The translations under genes and the position numbers were made by a program. The notes below the pieces were generated by a model. It was not told the DNA's origin. It was given only the letters and a program-made list of their open reading frames with translations, and did not search any database. A DNA stretch of 64,000 nucleotides from contig NZVC01000058.1 in the NCBI GenBank assembly GCA_002701395.1, positions 62,001 to 126,000 on the forward strand. Direction: 5' to 3'. The stretch's first letter is position 1; each line of letters begins with the position of its first letter. Below, piece after piece: positions 27,010-36,617 of the stretch. Source of the DNA: Maritimibacter sp. GTDB taxonomy: Bacteria > Pseudomonadota > Alphaproteobacteria > Rhodobacterales > Rhodobacteraceae.

Positions 27010-27330
27010 ATGAGCTTTATCGCGATGAACCGCTTCCGGATTCTGCCGGGCAAGGAAGAAACCTTCGAGACCATTTGGAAAAGCCGGGAAAGCCGGCTGA
27101 AAGAGCTGAAAGGCTTCCGGGAATTCCGGCTGCTGAAAGGCCCCGAGGGCGAAGGCCACACGCTGTATTCCAGCCACGTCGTCTGGGACAGCCGCGAAGA
27201 TTTCGAAGCGTGGACCAAGTCGGAACAGTTCCGCGACGCGCACAAGAATGCCGGCAACAGCGGCACCAAGGACGTGATGGCCGGACCGCCGCAGTTCGAA
27301 GGCTTCGAGACGGTTCTGCACGAATCGTAA
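27010..27330 (+). CDS. Antibiotic biosynthesis monooxygenase-fold protein (HmoA-like)
   Basis: 106 residues with the ferredoxin-like ABM fold: FIAMNRFRILPGKEETFETIWKSRES at the N-terminus, GFREFRLLKGPEGEGHTLYSSHVVWDS in the middle and EDFEAWTKSEQFRDAHKNAG at the end. Members degrade haem (HmoA/IsdG-like) or oxidise small aromatics; the WxS...FRxAH pattern is closest to HmoA-like haem monooxygenases. An ATG four codons earlier at 26998 is an alternative start. Confidence 0.82.
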   Translation: MSFIAMNRFRILPGKEETFETIWKSRESRLKELKGFREFRLLKGPEGEGHTLYSSHVVWDSREDFEAWTKSEQFRDAHKNAGNSGTKDVMAGPPQFEGFETVLHES

Positions 27331-27336
27331 GACCCG

Positions 27337-27867
27337 TCAGGCCGCCCGCCCTGCCCGTTCCGCCGGTTTCTCGGCCACGGGCGTCAGTTCATCCCCCATC
27401 AGGTCGTCGATGAACAGGCTCAATAACTGCGGGCGGCCGGACACCCCGGCTTTGCGGTAAATCGCGTTCGACTGCGCCTTTACCGTCCCTTCAGACGTCG
27501 CGCGAAGCCCGGCGATCTCTTGGATCGACAGACCTTTCAGCAAGAACATCGCGACGTCGTGCTCGGCGGCTGTCAGCTGCCATGACGTGAATCGGTCCTC
27601 GATCAATTCGTGGAACGCGCCAGAGGCGATGCGCAGGCGATCCTCCAGCGCGTCGGCCCGCCGGTGAGACTGGCGCAGGGCCATCGCCCCCAGCACCAGC
27701 CCAAGGATCAGCCCCAAGGACGCGCCGATTTCCAGAAACTCGCGAGTCTGCCAGCTGATCGGCTGCAAACGGATGCCGATCACGGTCAGCGCGATGTCCG
27801 ACACGAAGAAGATCGCGCAGATTGCCTGCACGAGCAGAATGCTGATCAGAAGTGTCCGACGCTTCAC
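27337..27867 (-). CDS. Membrane-anchored LuxR-type transcriptional regulator
   Basis: 176 residues. Two membrane helices occupy about residues 5-28 and 47-64, followed by a helical linker and a C-terminal LuxR/GerE helix-turn-helix (about 100-160: LTAAEHDVAMFLLKGLSIQEIAGL...SEGTVKAQSNAIYRKAG). It lacks a receiver domain, so it is not a classical response regulator; signal input is probably at the membrane. It is transcribed from the same strand as the secreted Pro-Asp-Arg repeat protein just upstream, which may be its partner or target (inference). Confidence 0.85.
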   Translation of the reverse strand: MKRRTLLISILLVQAICAIFFVSDIALTVIGIRLQPISWQTREFLEIGASLGLILGLVLGAMALRQSHRRADALEDRLRIASGAFHELIEDRFTSWQLTAAEHDVAMFLLKGLSIQEIAGLRATSEGTVKAQSNAIYRKAGVSGRPQLLSLFIDDLMGDELTPVAEKPAERAGRAA

Positions 27868-27977
27868 GGGGCCGCCTGTTCCGTTTCCTGCTCTGGTGTC
27901 CGCGCCCTTCCAACGGACAACCCGTGTTTATACGGAAAACGCTTGGCGCTCCATCGTGACGGCACGGACCCGTTGCG

Positions 27978-28448
27978 TCAGCCGTTGCCGCCGCCGGGTG
28001 ATCCGTCGGGCCGGTCCGGTCTGTCCGGACGATCCGGGCGATCTGGCCTGTCTGTCTGGTCCGGGCGGTCCGGCCTGTCAGGAAGATCGGGCCTGTCAGG
28101 AAGATCGGGCCTGTCAGGACGATCGGGCCGGTCGGGGCGTTCAGGGCGGTCGGGAACCTCTGCCGGGCCGAGATCCGGCATCAACCGTGGTCCATCGACG
28201 AAGGTATCGTCGCCACTGGTATAGTCGCGCAGGATCTCTCCGGTGCGGGGATTGACGATGATCTCTCTTTGACGCGACCCGTCATGACCCACGACCCGCA
28301 GGCGGCCCAGCAAGGTATGGCTGACGTCGATCTCATCATAGCCGTAGCGGCGCAGTTGATCTGCGACCCGCTCCTCCAGAGACGCCGCGTGCGCCGTTGC
28401 GGCGCCCGACGCGACGATGAATGCGGCTGTAAGAAGTTTAGCAATCAT
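27978..28448 (-). CDS. Secreted protein with PepSY-like domain and Pro-Asp-Arg repeat tail
   Basis: 156 residues. A signal peptide (MIAKLLTAAFIVASGAATAHA) is followed by a PepSY-like segment at about 22-80 (LRRYGYDEIDVSHTLLGRLRVVGHDG...IIVNPRTGEILRDY). Residues from about 95 form a repetitive tail built on RPDRPD and LPDRPD, alternating proline, acid and base, ending in GSPGGGNG. A GGAGG site precedes the ATG. The tail is probably extended and disordered in the periplasm. Function unknown. Confidence 0.8.
   Translation of the reverse strand: MIAKLLTAAFIVASGAATAHAASLEERVADQLRRYGYDEIDVSHTLLGRLRVVGHDGSRQREIIVNPRTGEILRDYTSGDDTFVDGPRLMPDLGPAEVPDRPERPDRPDRPDRPDLPDRPDLPDRPDRPDQTDRPDRPDRPDRPDRPDGSPGGGNG
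28074..28127. repeat. Three tandem 18-bp units in the Pro-Asp-Arg tail
   Basis: CCTGTCAGGAAGATCGGG occurs at 28074-28091 and 28092-28109, with a one-base variant at 28110-28127. Each unit encodes six residues of the tail (LPDRPD phase). Such repeats can change copy number by slippage. Confidence 0.85.
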
Positions 28449-28957
28449 CTGTATCCTCCGGTGTCAGCGAAAGCTGTCGATGCGGCGGTTCCTGCTGGGG
28501 ACAGGAACCGCCGCATACTACTGGAACGAACTTCGGCTTCGGGATACCGGCGTCGTTCCTTTGGTTCGCGTTTGCCCGCCGTCCCGGCCCCTCCTGATGT
28601 TTGGAGACACGTAGGAGGTCGCCCACGGGTGCATGATTGGTCGGATCCGCACCGTGAGCTGTTATGCCGGGAACTGCCAGAGGCAGCGGGATGAGTGGTG
28701 GCACACACGATATGCCACCCACATGCCAGCCGCGCCGGAGATGCGCCATAAACCTTCGGCCAGACCGCATAAACCCAGGTTTAAGGGCCAATAAAACAAG
28801 AGGTCTCCGCAGGATAGGCGCTGTGCCCTGTTCGGCCCGAACCGCAGTCGCGCGCCGGATGGGTGCGGACCGCGACCGCGTCATCGCAGGCAGGTCCGGC
28901 CGATTGCACGGCCCCGATGCGGGCGGAACCGTGCGCAGTTGTCGGTAAAGGGCGATG
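28449..28957. other. Gene-poor gap between the repeat protein and trpB
   Basis: 509 bases. Apart from the 15-bp inverted repeat at 28480-28516 I see no supported feature. Overlapping frames on both strands (for example plus 28664-28948) show no start signals or recognisable domains and are treated as chance. Confidence 0.5.
28480..28516. promoter_or_regulatory. Perfect 15-bp inverted repeat upstream of the secreted repeat protein
   Basis: ATGCGGCGGTTCCTG (28480-28494) is followed by a 7-base loop and its exact reverse complement (28502-28516). It ends 31 bases before the start codon of the gene at 28448, so it would lie in the leader or promoter. There is no U-tract. It could be an operator or a leader hairpin. 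Confidence 0.6.
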
Positions 28958-30181
28958 TCAGCCCAGATCCTGCCCAAGGTGCTGGGCGACGGCGAAGATG
29001 TCCTTGTCGCCCCGACCGCACATGTTCATGCAGATGATGTGGTCGGCGGGAAGGTCCGGCGCGATCTTCATGACATGGGCCAGCGCGTGGCTGGGTTCCA
29101 GCGCGGGGATGATGCCCTCGGTCTCGCAGGACAGCTGGAACGCCTCCAGCGCCTCCTTGTCGGTGATCGACACGTACTCGGCCCGGCCGGTGTCGTGCAG
29201 CCACGAATGTTCCGGCCCGATACCGGGATAGTCGAGCCCCGCCGAGATCGAGAAGCCTTCAAGGATCTGCCCGTCGTCGTCCTGCAGCAGGTAGGTCCGG
29301 TTGCCGTGCAGCACGCCGGGGCGCCCGCCCGTCAGCGAGGCGCAATGCTCCATCTTTTCGTTCACGCCCTTACCGCCGGCCTCGACGCCGATGATGCGGA
29401 CGTCCTTGTCATCGAGGAACGGGAAGAACAGGCCCATCGCGTTGGACCCGCCGCCGATGGCGGCAATTATCGTGTCGGGCAGACGGCCCTCGGCCTCCAT
29501 CATCTGTTCCTTGGTTTCCTTGCCGATGATCGACTGGAAATCGCGGACCATCGCTGGGTACGGGTGCGGACCCGCCACCGTGCCGATGCAGTAGAACGTG
29601 TCGCGCACGTTGGTCACCCAGTCACGCAGCGCATCGTTCATCGCGTCCTTCAGGGTGCCGCGACCAGACGTCACCGGCACCACCTCGGCGCCCAGCAGCT
29701 TCATGCGGAACACGTTGGGTTTTTGCCGTTCAACATCGTGGGCGCCCATGTAGACCACGCATTTCAGGCCGAACTTGGCGCAAACCGTCGCCGTGGCCAC
29801 ACCATGCTGGCCCGCGCCGGTCTCGGCGATGATGCGGGTCTTGCCCATGCGGCGGGCAAGGATGATCTGGCCCAGCACGTTGTTGATCTTGTGCGCGCCG
29901 GTGTGGTTCAGCTCGTCGCGTTTGAAATAGACCTTGGCGCCGCCCAGCCGCTCGGACAGGCGTTCGGCATGGTACAGCGGCGAGGGGCGACCGACATAGT
30001 GCTTCCACAGGAAGTCCATCTCGTCCCAGAAGCTCTGGTCGGTCTTCGCACGTTCGTATTCCGCCTCGAGATCGAGGATCAGCGGCATCAGCGTTTCCGA
30101 CACGAACCGCCCGCCGTACAGGCCGAAGCGGCCGTTCTCGTCAGGGCCGGTTTTATACGAGTTGGGAAGATCTTCGGCCAT
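28958..30181 (-). CDS. trpB: Tryptophan synthase beta chain
   Basis: PLP enzyme condensing indole with serine. 407 residues from ATG 30181, which has AAGGGGG ahead of it. The PLP lysine lies in HTGAHKINN, the phosphate loop is GGGSNAMG, and ETGAGQHG and [12 protein letters not shown] are typical. Its stop is followed by a gene-poor gap. In related genomes trpB usually follows trpF directly; here a tannase-family gene and an acetyltransferase intervene. Confidence 0.97.
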   Translation of the reverse strand: MAEDLPNSYKTGPDENGRFGLYGGRFVSETLMPLILDLEAEYERAKTDQSFWDEMDFLWKHYVGRPSPLYHAERLSERLGGAKVYFKRDELNHTGAHKINNVLGQIILARRMGKTRIIAETGAGQHGVATATVCAKFGLKCVVYMGAHDVERQKPNVFRMKLLGAEVVPVTSGRGTLKDAMNDALRDWVTNVRDTFYCIGTVAGPHPYPAMVRDFQSIIGKETKEQMMEAEGRLPDTIIAAIGGGSNAMGLFFPFLDDKDVRIIGVEAGGKGVNEKMEHCASLTGGRPGVLHGNRTYLLQDDDGQILEGFSISAGLDYPGIGPEHSWLHDTGRAEYVSITDKEALEAFQLSCETEGIIPALEPSHALAHVMKIAPDLPADHIICMNMCGRGDKDIFAVAQHLGQDLG

Positions 30182-30356
30182 GGTGCGCCCCCTTGAACTG
30201 GTTTCTCCGCGTTTAATCCGAAAGCCCCACGCGGTAAAGCCGCGTGCGCCGTCGGACGGCCCGATCGGACACCTTCGGTTGCTTGCGATGGTAATTGACC
30301 TGCGCGGCCAGTTGGAGGCACTCTGAACGCGGGAAGAGGACCCCGGGAGGACGACC

Positions 30357-32000
30357 ATGAACACCAAAACCCTGCTGTGCGCGGGCACGGCGCTGTTTGC
30401 GCTTGCGCCTGCTGCATGGGCCGCCGACTGCGCGGCGATGACGGACGCCGCACCGGAAGGAGTCACGATCACCGAGGCGGTGCAGACCGAAGCGTCGGAA
30501 GAGCTTAACGTCGCCCACTGCCTGCTGCGCGGCGTGATGGACGAACGCACCGGGATGGATGGCAAACCCTATGCCATCCGCTTTGAACTGCGGATGCCGG
30601 ACGACTGGCAGGGGCGGTTCATGCATCAGTTCAACGGCGGCAATGACGGCGCAGTCGTCCCCGCACTTGGCGAGGGCACCGGCGTCGCGATGGGTAATCC
30701 CGCGCTGGCACGGGGCATGGCCGTGGTGTCATCCGATGCCGGTCACGACGGCGAGGCGAACCCCGAAGCCGGGCTGGCCGGGTCGAACATGTTCGGCTTC
30801 GATTTCGAGGCGCGGCGCGACTATGGTTATGGTGCCGTCGCCAAGCTGCACCCCATCGCCCTTGAACTGGTCGAAACCTACTATGGCCGTGCGCCGGACT
30901 ACGTTTACGGCTTTGGCCGGTCCAACGGCGGACGGCACGCGATGGTCGCCGCGGAGCGGATGCCGGATGCCTTCGACGGCCTGCTGGCAGGTTACCCCGG
31001 CTTCAACCTGCCGAAGGCCGCGCTTCAGCACGCGTGGGATGTGCAGTCTTTCCGCAGTGTGGGCAACAGCCTTGCCACCGCCTTCTCGGCCGACGAGTTG
31101 GCCGCCGTCGCCACCCGCGTGGCCGAAGCCTGCGATGGGCTCGACGGGCTTGAGGATGGCATGATCTTCGACGTCGAAGGCTGTCAGGACGCGTTCGCCC
31201 CCGCCACGATGGCATGCAGTGCAGGCCAGGACAGCGCCTGCCTGCCCGAGGACAAGGTCGCCGCGCTGGACCGAATTCACGCGGGCCCGACCGACAGTTC
31301 CGGCGCGCCGCTGTACAGCGACTGGGTCTGGGATACCGGCATCGCCACCGCGAACTGGCGCTTCTGGAAGCTGGAAAGCCCGATCCCGCCGTGGGGCAAG
31401 AAACCCCTGATCGCGATCATGGGGTCGGGTTCGCTGGCGCAGATCTTCACCACCCCGCCGACGCAAGTCGCGGGCGACCCGGAGTCGCTTGAAGCCTACC
31501 TGATGGCCTTCGATTTCGACACCGACGCTGACGGGATCTGGGCCACGTCCGACGCGTTCCCCGAAAGCCCGATGGAGGTCATGACGCCGCCCTCGGCTGC
31601 CGATCCGACGCTGGACGGCATGGAAGCGGCAGGCAGCAAGCTGATCGTGTTCCACGGTGTGTCCGATCCCGTGTTCTCGTTCAAGGACACTGCGAACTGG
31701 TATGCCCGCCTGATGGAAAACAATGCGGCGGCCAGCGACTTCGTTCGGCTTTACGCAATCCCGGGCATGCCGCACGGCCAAGGCGGCAATGCCCCGGACG
31801 AGGTGGACATGCTGGGCGCCCTGATCGCATGGGTCGAGGACGGCGCAGCCCCCGGCCCGCTGACCGCGAGGATCCGGCAAGGCAACGAAGAGGCCGACAC
31901 CGGCAACCTTGGCGCCACGCGCCCGCTGTGCCCGTGGCCCCGGCACGCACAGTTCACGGGGAACGACCCGATGTCCGCCGCCAGCTTCAGCTGCGAATAG
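30357..32000 (+). CDS. Tannase/feruloyl esterase family alpha/beta hydrolase
   Basis: 547-residue secreted esterase (signal peptide about 1-22, ending AAWA). Members hydrolyse phenolic or terephthalate-type esters. The nucleophile is probably Ser189 in GFGRSNGGR, with Asp437 (GVSDP) and His473 (GMPHGQGG). The lid calcium site [11 protein letters not shown] is present at about 260-270. In the usual CS-D-HC motif a cysteine precedes the serine and another follows the histidine, forming a disulphide; here they are Arg188 and Gly474, so that bond is absent. Divergent from trpB and inserted between trpB and trpF. Confidence 0.87.
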   Translation: MNTKTLLCAGTALFALAPAAWAADCAAMTDAAPEGVTITEAVQTEASEELNVAHCLLRGVMDERTGMDGKPYAIRFELRMPDDWQGRFMHQFNGGNDGAVVPALGEGTGVAMGNPALARGMAVVSSDAGHDGEANPEAGLAGSNMFGFDFEARRDYGYGAVAKLHPIALELVETYYGRAPDYVYGFGRSNGGRHAMVAAERMPDAFDGLLAGYPGFNLPKAALQHAWDVQSFRSVGNSLATAFSADELAAVATRVAEACDGLDGLEDGMIFDVEGCQDAFAPATMACSAGQDSACLPEDKVAALDRIHAGPTDSSGAPLYSDWVWDTGIATANWRFWKLESPIPPWGKKPLIAIMGSGSLAQIFTTPPTQVAGDPESLEAYLMAFDFDTDADGIWATSDAFPESPMEVMTPPSAADPTLDGMEAAGSKLIVFHGVSDPVFSFKDTANWYARLMENNAAASDFVRLYAIPGMPHGQGGNAPDEVDMLGALIAWVEDGAAPGPLTARIRQGNEEADTGNLGATRPLCPWPRHAQFTGNDPMSAASFSCE

Positions 32001-32010
32001 GCCATTTCGC

Positions 32011-32033
32011 CCGCCCCCGTTCGGCGGGGGCGG
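32011..32033. terminator. Bidirectional hairpin after the tannase-family gene
   Basis: Stem CCGCCCCCG/CGGGGGCGG (9 bp) with a 5-base loop, between the convergent ends at 32000 and 32039. No U-tract is visible. Confidence 0.55.
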
Positions 32034-32038
32034 CGCGC

Positions 32039-32482
32039 TTAGACCAGCGTTTTCTTGAAACCGACGTGGCTGGGGTCATATCCCAGCGCCTCGTAGAACT
32101 TGCGGGATTCGGTCCGCTGCGCGTTCATCGTCAACTGCATCAGACGGCAGCCGGCGGCGCGGGCCCGTGCTTCGGCATCGTCGAACATCGCCCGGCCCAG
32201 CCCGCGGCCCCGCATGGTGTCGGACACGCGCACGCCCTCGACCTGCGCGCGGCGGGCCGCGCTGATCGACAGGCCCGAGATGAACGTGATCTGGTAGGTA
32301 GCGACGACAACCCCGTCCTCTTCCCCGACGATCAGATGGTTCGCACCCTCGTCCGCCATCGCGTCGAACGCCGCAAAATAGCCGTCCATATCGGACTGCT
32401 CTCGCCCCTGCCCCAGAAAATCGTTCACCAAAAGCGCCACGACGGCCGGCACATCCTCGCGCCGGGCCTCGCGCCAGATCAT
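32039..32482 (-). CDS. GNAT family N-acetyltransferase
   Basis: 147 residues with a complete GNAT fold: [14 protein letters not shown] at the N-terminus, the acetyl-CoA loop [23 protein letters not shown], and the C-terminal [23 protein letters not shown]. Substrate unknown. The start overlaps the trpF stop by four bases, so it is translationally coupled to trpF. Confidence 0.9.
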   Translation of the reverse strand: MIWREARREDVPAVVALLVNDFLGQGREQSDMDGYFAAFDAMADEGANHLIVGEEDGVVVATYQITFISGLSISAARRAQVEGVRVSDTMRGRGLGRAMFDDAEARARAAGCRLMQLTMNAQRTESRKFYEALGYDPSHVGFKKTLV

Positions 32483-33117
32483 GCCAGCGCCTTTGCCAAG
32501 GCCGCGATCTTCGCGGGGTCTTTGACGCCGGGGGCGCTTTCGATGCCGGACGACAGGTCGACTTGCCGCGCGCCGGTCAGGCGAACCGCCTCGGCGACGT
32601 TATCCGGGGTCAGCCCACCGGCCAGCATCCACGGCACAGGCCAGCGACGGTTGGCGATCAGCGTCCAGTCGAAGGCCACCCCGTTGCCGCCGGGCCGGTC
32701 GTCGTCCGGAGACGGCTTGGCGTCGAGCAGGATCTGGTCGGCGACCGAGACGTAGGTCTCTAGCGTCGGAAGGTCGTCGGCCGTGGCAATCCCGACCGCT
32801 TTCATCACCGGAAGGCCGTACCGCGCCTTCACCTCGGCCACCCGTTCCGGGGTTTCCTTGCCGTGCAGCTGAAGCATGTCCAACGGCACGGTGTCGGTGA
32901 TCCGGTCCAGCAGTTCGTTGTCGGCGTTCACCGTCAGGGCGACCTTGCAGATGCCCACGGGCACCTCGGCCGCCAACGCGGCGGCCGTTTCGATGGACAC
33001 GTTCCGGGGCGACTTCGGGAAGAAGACCAATCCGACGTAGGCCGCGCCCGCCTTGGCGGCGGCGGCGACGTCTTCGGGCCGGGACAGGCCGCAGAACTTG
33101 ATACGTGTCGAAGTCAT
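32479..33117 (-). CDS. trpF: Phosphoribosylanthranilate isomerase
   Basis: Third step of tryptophan synthesis. 212-residue TIM barrel starting [17 protein letters not shown] with the catalytic cysteine; the catalytic aspartate lies in the [10 protein letters not shown] strand region, and the C-terminal phosphate site is [15 protein letters not shown]. Starts 13 bases after lapA ends, in the conserved ihfB-lapA-trpF order. Confidence 0.95.
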   Translation of the reverse strand: MTSTRIKFCGLSRPEDVAAAAKAGAAYVGLVFFPKSPRNVSIETAAALAAEVPVGICKVALTVNADNELLDRITDTVPLDMLQLHGKETPERVAEVKARYGLPVMKAVGIATADDLPTLETYVSVADQILLDAKPSPDDDRPGGNGVAFDWTLIANRRWPVPWMLAGGLTPDNVAEAVRLTGARQVDLSSGIESAPGVKDPAKIAALAKALA

Positions 33118-33130
33118 GGCAGCCGCGGGT

Positions 33131-33490
33131 CTAGCTTGCCTTGCGGTCGTCCTCAAGCAAAGCCAGCACGTCGTCCGACGTCCCCGGCTTCTCGTGCTTG
33201 ATCCGCGTCACCTCGCGCGCGAGCTTTTCCTTCTCGCGGCGCTGGTGGGCGGCTTCGGCGCGGTGCTTGTGCTCGCGCAGCCATTCCCAGACGAAGCCCA
33301 GCAGAAGGCCGATCACGACCCCGCCAAGGATGACAAGGAACAGCGGCAGCGTCACCGAAGAGTTGAAGCCCAGCAGCAGACTGGTCTGCTCGGGCAGGAC
33401 GTTCAGCGTCACCATCTCGCGGTTGGCAAGGGCAACGGTAATCAAGCAGACCGCGATGACGGCCAGGATCAGGTAGCGAATATAGCGCAT
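33131..33490 (-). CDS. LapA-domain inner-membrane protein
   Basis: 119 residues with two membrane helices at about 6-22 and 45-68, then a highly charged cytoplasmic helix ([25 protein letters not shown]). This is the LapA (lipopolysaccharide assembly protein A) domain layout. In enterobacteria LapA works with LapB in LPS quality control; that role is not established in Rhodobacterales. It sits seven bases after ihfB. Confidence 0.85.
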   Translation of the reverse strand: MRYIRYLILAVIAVCLITVALANREMVTLNVLPEQTSLLLGFNSSVTLPLFLVILGGVVIGLLLGFVWEWLREHKHRAEAAHQRREKEKLAREVTRIKHEKPGTSDDVLALLEDDRKAS

Positions 33491-33497
33491 ATAAGTC

Positions 33498-33782
33498 TCA
33501 GGCGTTTCCGTTCAGCCGGTCGCGCAGCAGCTTGCCGGTCTTGAAGAAGGGGACATGTTTCTCGTCCACCTCAACGGATTCGCCGGTGCGCGGGTTCCGT
33601 CCCAGTCTGGCATCCCGCTTCTTTACGGAAAAGGCCCCGAAGCCGCGCAATTCGACGCGGTCGCCACGCGCCATCGCTTCGATCACTTCTTCGAAGATCG
33701 TGTTTACGATCCGTTCGACATCGCGCTGGAACAGGTGCGGATTTTCGTCAGCGATCTTCTGGATCAATTCCGAGCGGATCAT
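33498..33782 (-). CDS. ihfB: Integration host factor subunit beta
   Basis: 94-residue DNA-bending protein of the HU/IHF family: [44 protein letters not shown] with the DNA-intercalating proline, and [20 protein letters not shown] 33782 is chosen because IhfB proteins start MxRSEL and GGGGGAA lies upstream; an ATG three codons earlier exists. It follows rpsA across a terminator. Confidence 0.95.
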   Translation of the reverse strand: MIRSELIQKIADENPHLFQRDVERIVNTIFEEVIEAMARGDRVELRGFGAFSVKKRDARLGRNPRTGESVEVDEKHVPFFKTGKLLRDRLNGNA

Positions 33783-34205
33783 TGGCAGCATTCCCCCATC
33801 GCATTCAGAAAAACGGCCGCGTTTTCACGGCTCTAGATATCGTATGACTATAGGCCCAATCTAGAAGCGACAAAACGACTGCGCCACGGGTTTCACGCCA
33901 GAAAAGGTGATTTCGGCATGGAATCGCGCGTCGATGCGGCGGCGCAGCGGGAAAAACCCAATGATTTCGCTGAATTCCGGGCGTTCCGAGCAAGCAGAGG
34001 GCACTGCTGATTCGCAAAGCGGGCGAATCTGTCGGACGTAATTCGCCGCCGCTGCCGGAATCGTCCGGCCGGAGTCGGAGCATGTTCATTAACAAGTAAA
34101 AAAGGCGCCGAGGCGTTGCCCGGGCGATTTTGTCCGACCGGGAACGAAAAAACCCCGCGCCTTTCGGCGCGGGGTTCGCTTCACCGGCAGAGGCCGGGAA
34201 ATGTC
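33783..34205. other. Gap between rpsA and ihfB
   Basis: 423 bases holding the rpsA terminator at its far end and presumably the ihfB promoter. The stretch around 33830-33865 is AT-rich. I see no gene. Confidence 0.5.
34147..34175 (-). terminator. Intrinsic terminator after rpsA
   Basis: On the minus strand, ACCCCGCGCC/GGCGCGGGGT (10 bp, 4-base loop) followed by TTTTTTCG. It ends the rpsA transcript 31 bases after the stop. Confidence 0.93.
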
Positions 34206-35885
34206 TTACTCGTCGCCCTTCAGAGCAGCGCCGAGGATGTCGCCCAGCGACGCACCCGAGTCGGAGGAACCGTACTGCTGAACGGCCTCTTTCTCTTCGG
34301 CGATCTCGCGTGCCTTGATCGACAGGCCCAGACGGCGGGTCTTGGCGTCGACGTTGGTGACGCGGACGTCGACCTTGTCGCCAACCTGGAACCGCTCGGG
34401 GCGCTGCTCGGCACGGTCACGCGACAGGTCGGAGCGGCGGATGAACGACTTGAGGCCGTCGTATTCCACTTCGATGCCGCCATCTTCGATCGCCGTGACT
34501 TCCACGGTGATGATCGAACCGCGCTTGACGCCGTCCATGGCCTCCGCGAACGGGTCGCCTTCCAGAGCCTTGATCGACAGCGAGATACGCTCTTTGTCGG
34601 TGTCCACCTCGGTGACGACGGCTTTCACCATGTCGCCCTTGCGGTAGTTCTGGATGGCTTCTTCGCCACGCTGGTCCCACGACAGGTCGGACAGGTGAAC
34701 CATGCCGTCGATGTCGTTGTCGAGACCGATGAACAGACCGAATTCGGTGATGTTCTTGACCTCGCCTTCGACCTCGGTGCCCATCGGATGGGATTCCTCG
34801 AAGACTTCCCACGGGTTGCGCATGGTCTGCTTGAGACCCAGCGAAACGCGGCGCTTCGCGGTGTCGATTTCCAGAACCATGACTTCGACTTCCTGAGAGG
34901 TCGAAACGATCTTGCCCGGGTGGACGTTCTTCTTGGTCCACGACATTTCCGAAACGTGCACCAGACCCTCGACGCCGGGTTCCAGTTCCACGAACGCACC
35001 GTAGTCGGTGATGTTCGTGACGCGGCCGGTGTGAACCGACTCGATCGGGAACTTGGCTTCGACGGAATCCCACGGATCGTCCTGCAGCTGCTTCATGCCC
35101 AAGCTGATACGGTGAGTTTCCTTGTTGATCTTGATGACCTGGACCTTGACGGTCTCGCCGATCGACAGGATCTCGGACGGGTGGTTGACGCGGCGCCAGG
35201 CCATGTCGGTGACGTGCAGCAGGCCGTCCACACCGCCAAGGTCGACGAACGCGCCGTACTCGGTGATGTTCTTGACCACGCCGTCCACGGCATCGCCTTC
35301 GCTGAGCTTGCCGATGACTTCGGCGCGCTGCTCGGCGCGGGACTCTTCAAGGATGGCACGGCGCGACACAACGATGTTGCCACGACGACGGTCCATCTTG
35401 AGGATCTGGAACGGCTGCTTGAGACCCATCAGCGGGCCGGCATCGCGCACGGGGCGCACATCGACCTGCGAACCGGGCAGGAACGCCACGGCGCCGCCGA
35501 GGTCGACGGTGAAGCCGCCCTTGACGCGGCCGAAGATCGCGCCTTCGACGCGCTGATCGTCGGCATAGGCTTTTTCGAGACGATCCCAGGCTTCTTCGCG
35601 GCGGGCTTTGTCACGGCTGATGACCGCTTCGCCACGCGCGTTCTCGACGCGGTCGAGGAACACTTCGACCTCGTCACCGACAGCGATGTCGGGCGCTTCA
35701 CCGGGGTTCGCGAATTCTTTGAGTTCGACACGGCCTTCCATCTTGTAGCCGACGTCGATGATGGCTTGGCCGGCTTCGATAGCGATGACCTTGCCTTTGA
35801 CAACCGAACCTTCGTTCGGGGTGTCGATTTCGAGGCTTTCATTAAGGAGGGCCTCGAATTCCTCCATGGATGCGTTCTGAGCCAT
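34206..35885 (-). CDS. rpsA: 30S ribosomal protein S1
   Basis: 559-residue S1 with six OB-fold repeats, the middle ones separated by motifs such as ITEYGAFVDLGGVDGLLHVTDM, ITDYGAFVELEPGVEGLVHVSEM and ITEFGLFIGLDNDIDGMVHLSDL. It unwinds and holds mRNA on the 30S subunit. ATG 35885 (MAQNASMEEFEALL) has AAGGAAAA upstream; an earlier ATG at 35906 is less likely. In most relatives cmk is adjacent; here an aldo/keto reductase and a broken acetyltransferase gene lie between. Confidence 0.97.
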   Translation of the reverse strand: MAQNASMEEFEALLNESLEIDTPNEGSVVKGKVIAIEAGQAIIDVGYKMEGRVELKEFANPGEAPDIAVGDEVEVFLDRVENARGEAVISRDKARREEAWDRLEKAYADDQRVEGAIFGRVKGGFTVDLGGAVAFLPGSQVDVRPVRDAGPLMGLKQPFQILKMDRRRGNIVVSRRAILEESRAEQRAEVIGKLSEGDAVDGVVKNITEYGAFVDLGGVDGLLHVTDMAWRRVNHPSEILSIGETVKVQVIKINKETHRISLGMKQLQDDPWDSVEAKFPIESVHTGRVTNITDYGAFVELEPGVEGLVHVSEMSWTKKNVHPGKIVSTSQEVEVMVLEIDTAKRRVSLGLKQTMRNPWEVFEESHPMGTEVEGEVKNITEFGLFIGLDNDIDGMVHLSDLSWDQRGEEAIQNYRKGDMVKAVVTEVDTDKERISLSIKALEGDPFAEAMDGVKRGSIITVEVTAIEDGGIEVEYDGLKSFIRRSDLSRDRAEQRPERFQVGDKVDVRVTNVDAKTRRLGLSIKAREIAEEKEAVQQYGSSDSGASLGDILGAALKGDE

Positions 35886-36127
35886 GTGGCGTCTATTTTC
35901 CTTCATAGGCGTTTTGCGGGCCGTGCGGTTGTCTCCGCCGGTCTTGGGGTTTCATTGGTCAACGGGTCCACAAAACAAAGAGGGCCGGTGGTCCCGACCC
36001 TGCTCGTCTCGATGTCTCGCGGTTAATCCCGTCTTGTCGACGGGAGGCGTATAGCCAAGCGACCGCGAAAAGACAAGCCCCGGGGGCCCGGGTCGGGCGT
36101 TCCGGCGGCCTGCCGTCTGCCGCAGGG

Positions 36128-36617
36128 TCAGGTGCCGCCCTGCCCCGGCCCGGCGGCACCCGCTGGCGCCTGCCATTCATAGTGGATGTCCCAGCTGTCG
36201 CTGCCCGTCACCACGAAGCCGAGGCTTTCGTAGAACGCGTTCGCCCGACTGCCGCGCAGCGCCATCAGCCGCAGGGGCAGACCGGCCTCGCGCGCCTCGG
36301 ACTGGACCGCCGCGACGACGGCCCTGCCCCGCCCCTCGCCCTGCCGGTCGGGGCTTAGGTACAGGTGGTCGAGGTACAGGTGATCCGCGCGTCGCCGGAC
36401 CACGACGAACCCCGCAAGCGCGTCCCCATCCAGGATCAGGCGCGTGTCGTCCGGATCGAATGCACCAAGAAACCGCTCACGGGCGCTGGGCCGGGTCGAA
36501 CCGGCCCAGCGCCTCTAGGCTGGGTCGCATGGCTTCCACCCGGATCGCGGCCAGTCGCTCCCCGTCTTCGGGCGCGGCGGGCGCAAGGCGCAGGTCTGGC
36601 AGCGTGGAGGTCAGCAA
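36128..36617 (-). pseudogene. Frameshifted GNAT acetyltransferase
   Basis: Two reading frames together make one GNAT protein. The first half (LRLAPAAPEDGERLAAIRVEAMRPSLEALGRFDPAQR) ends at a TGA at 36477-36479. The second half (RERFLGAFDPDDTRLILDGDALAGFVVVRR...YLSPDRQGEGRGRAVV...NAFYESLGFVV) continues in another frame to 36128. A two-base loss (GC) or one-base gain around 36480 in a GC-rich run explains it. Either the gene is dead or this is a sequencing error. The start would be TTG at 36617, overlapping the aldo/keto reductase stop. Quoted strings are split at about 20 residues by ellipses where longer. Confidence 0.75.

Noticed and set aside
28438-28977. 179-codon minus-strand and 94-codon plus-strand frames in the gap before trpB
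   Set aside because: No ribosome sites, no hydrophobic or domain pattern, and they overlap the neighbouring genes in other frames.
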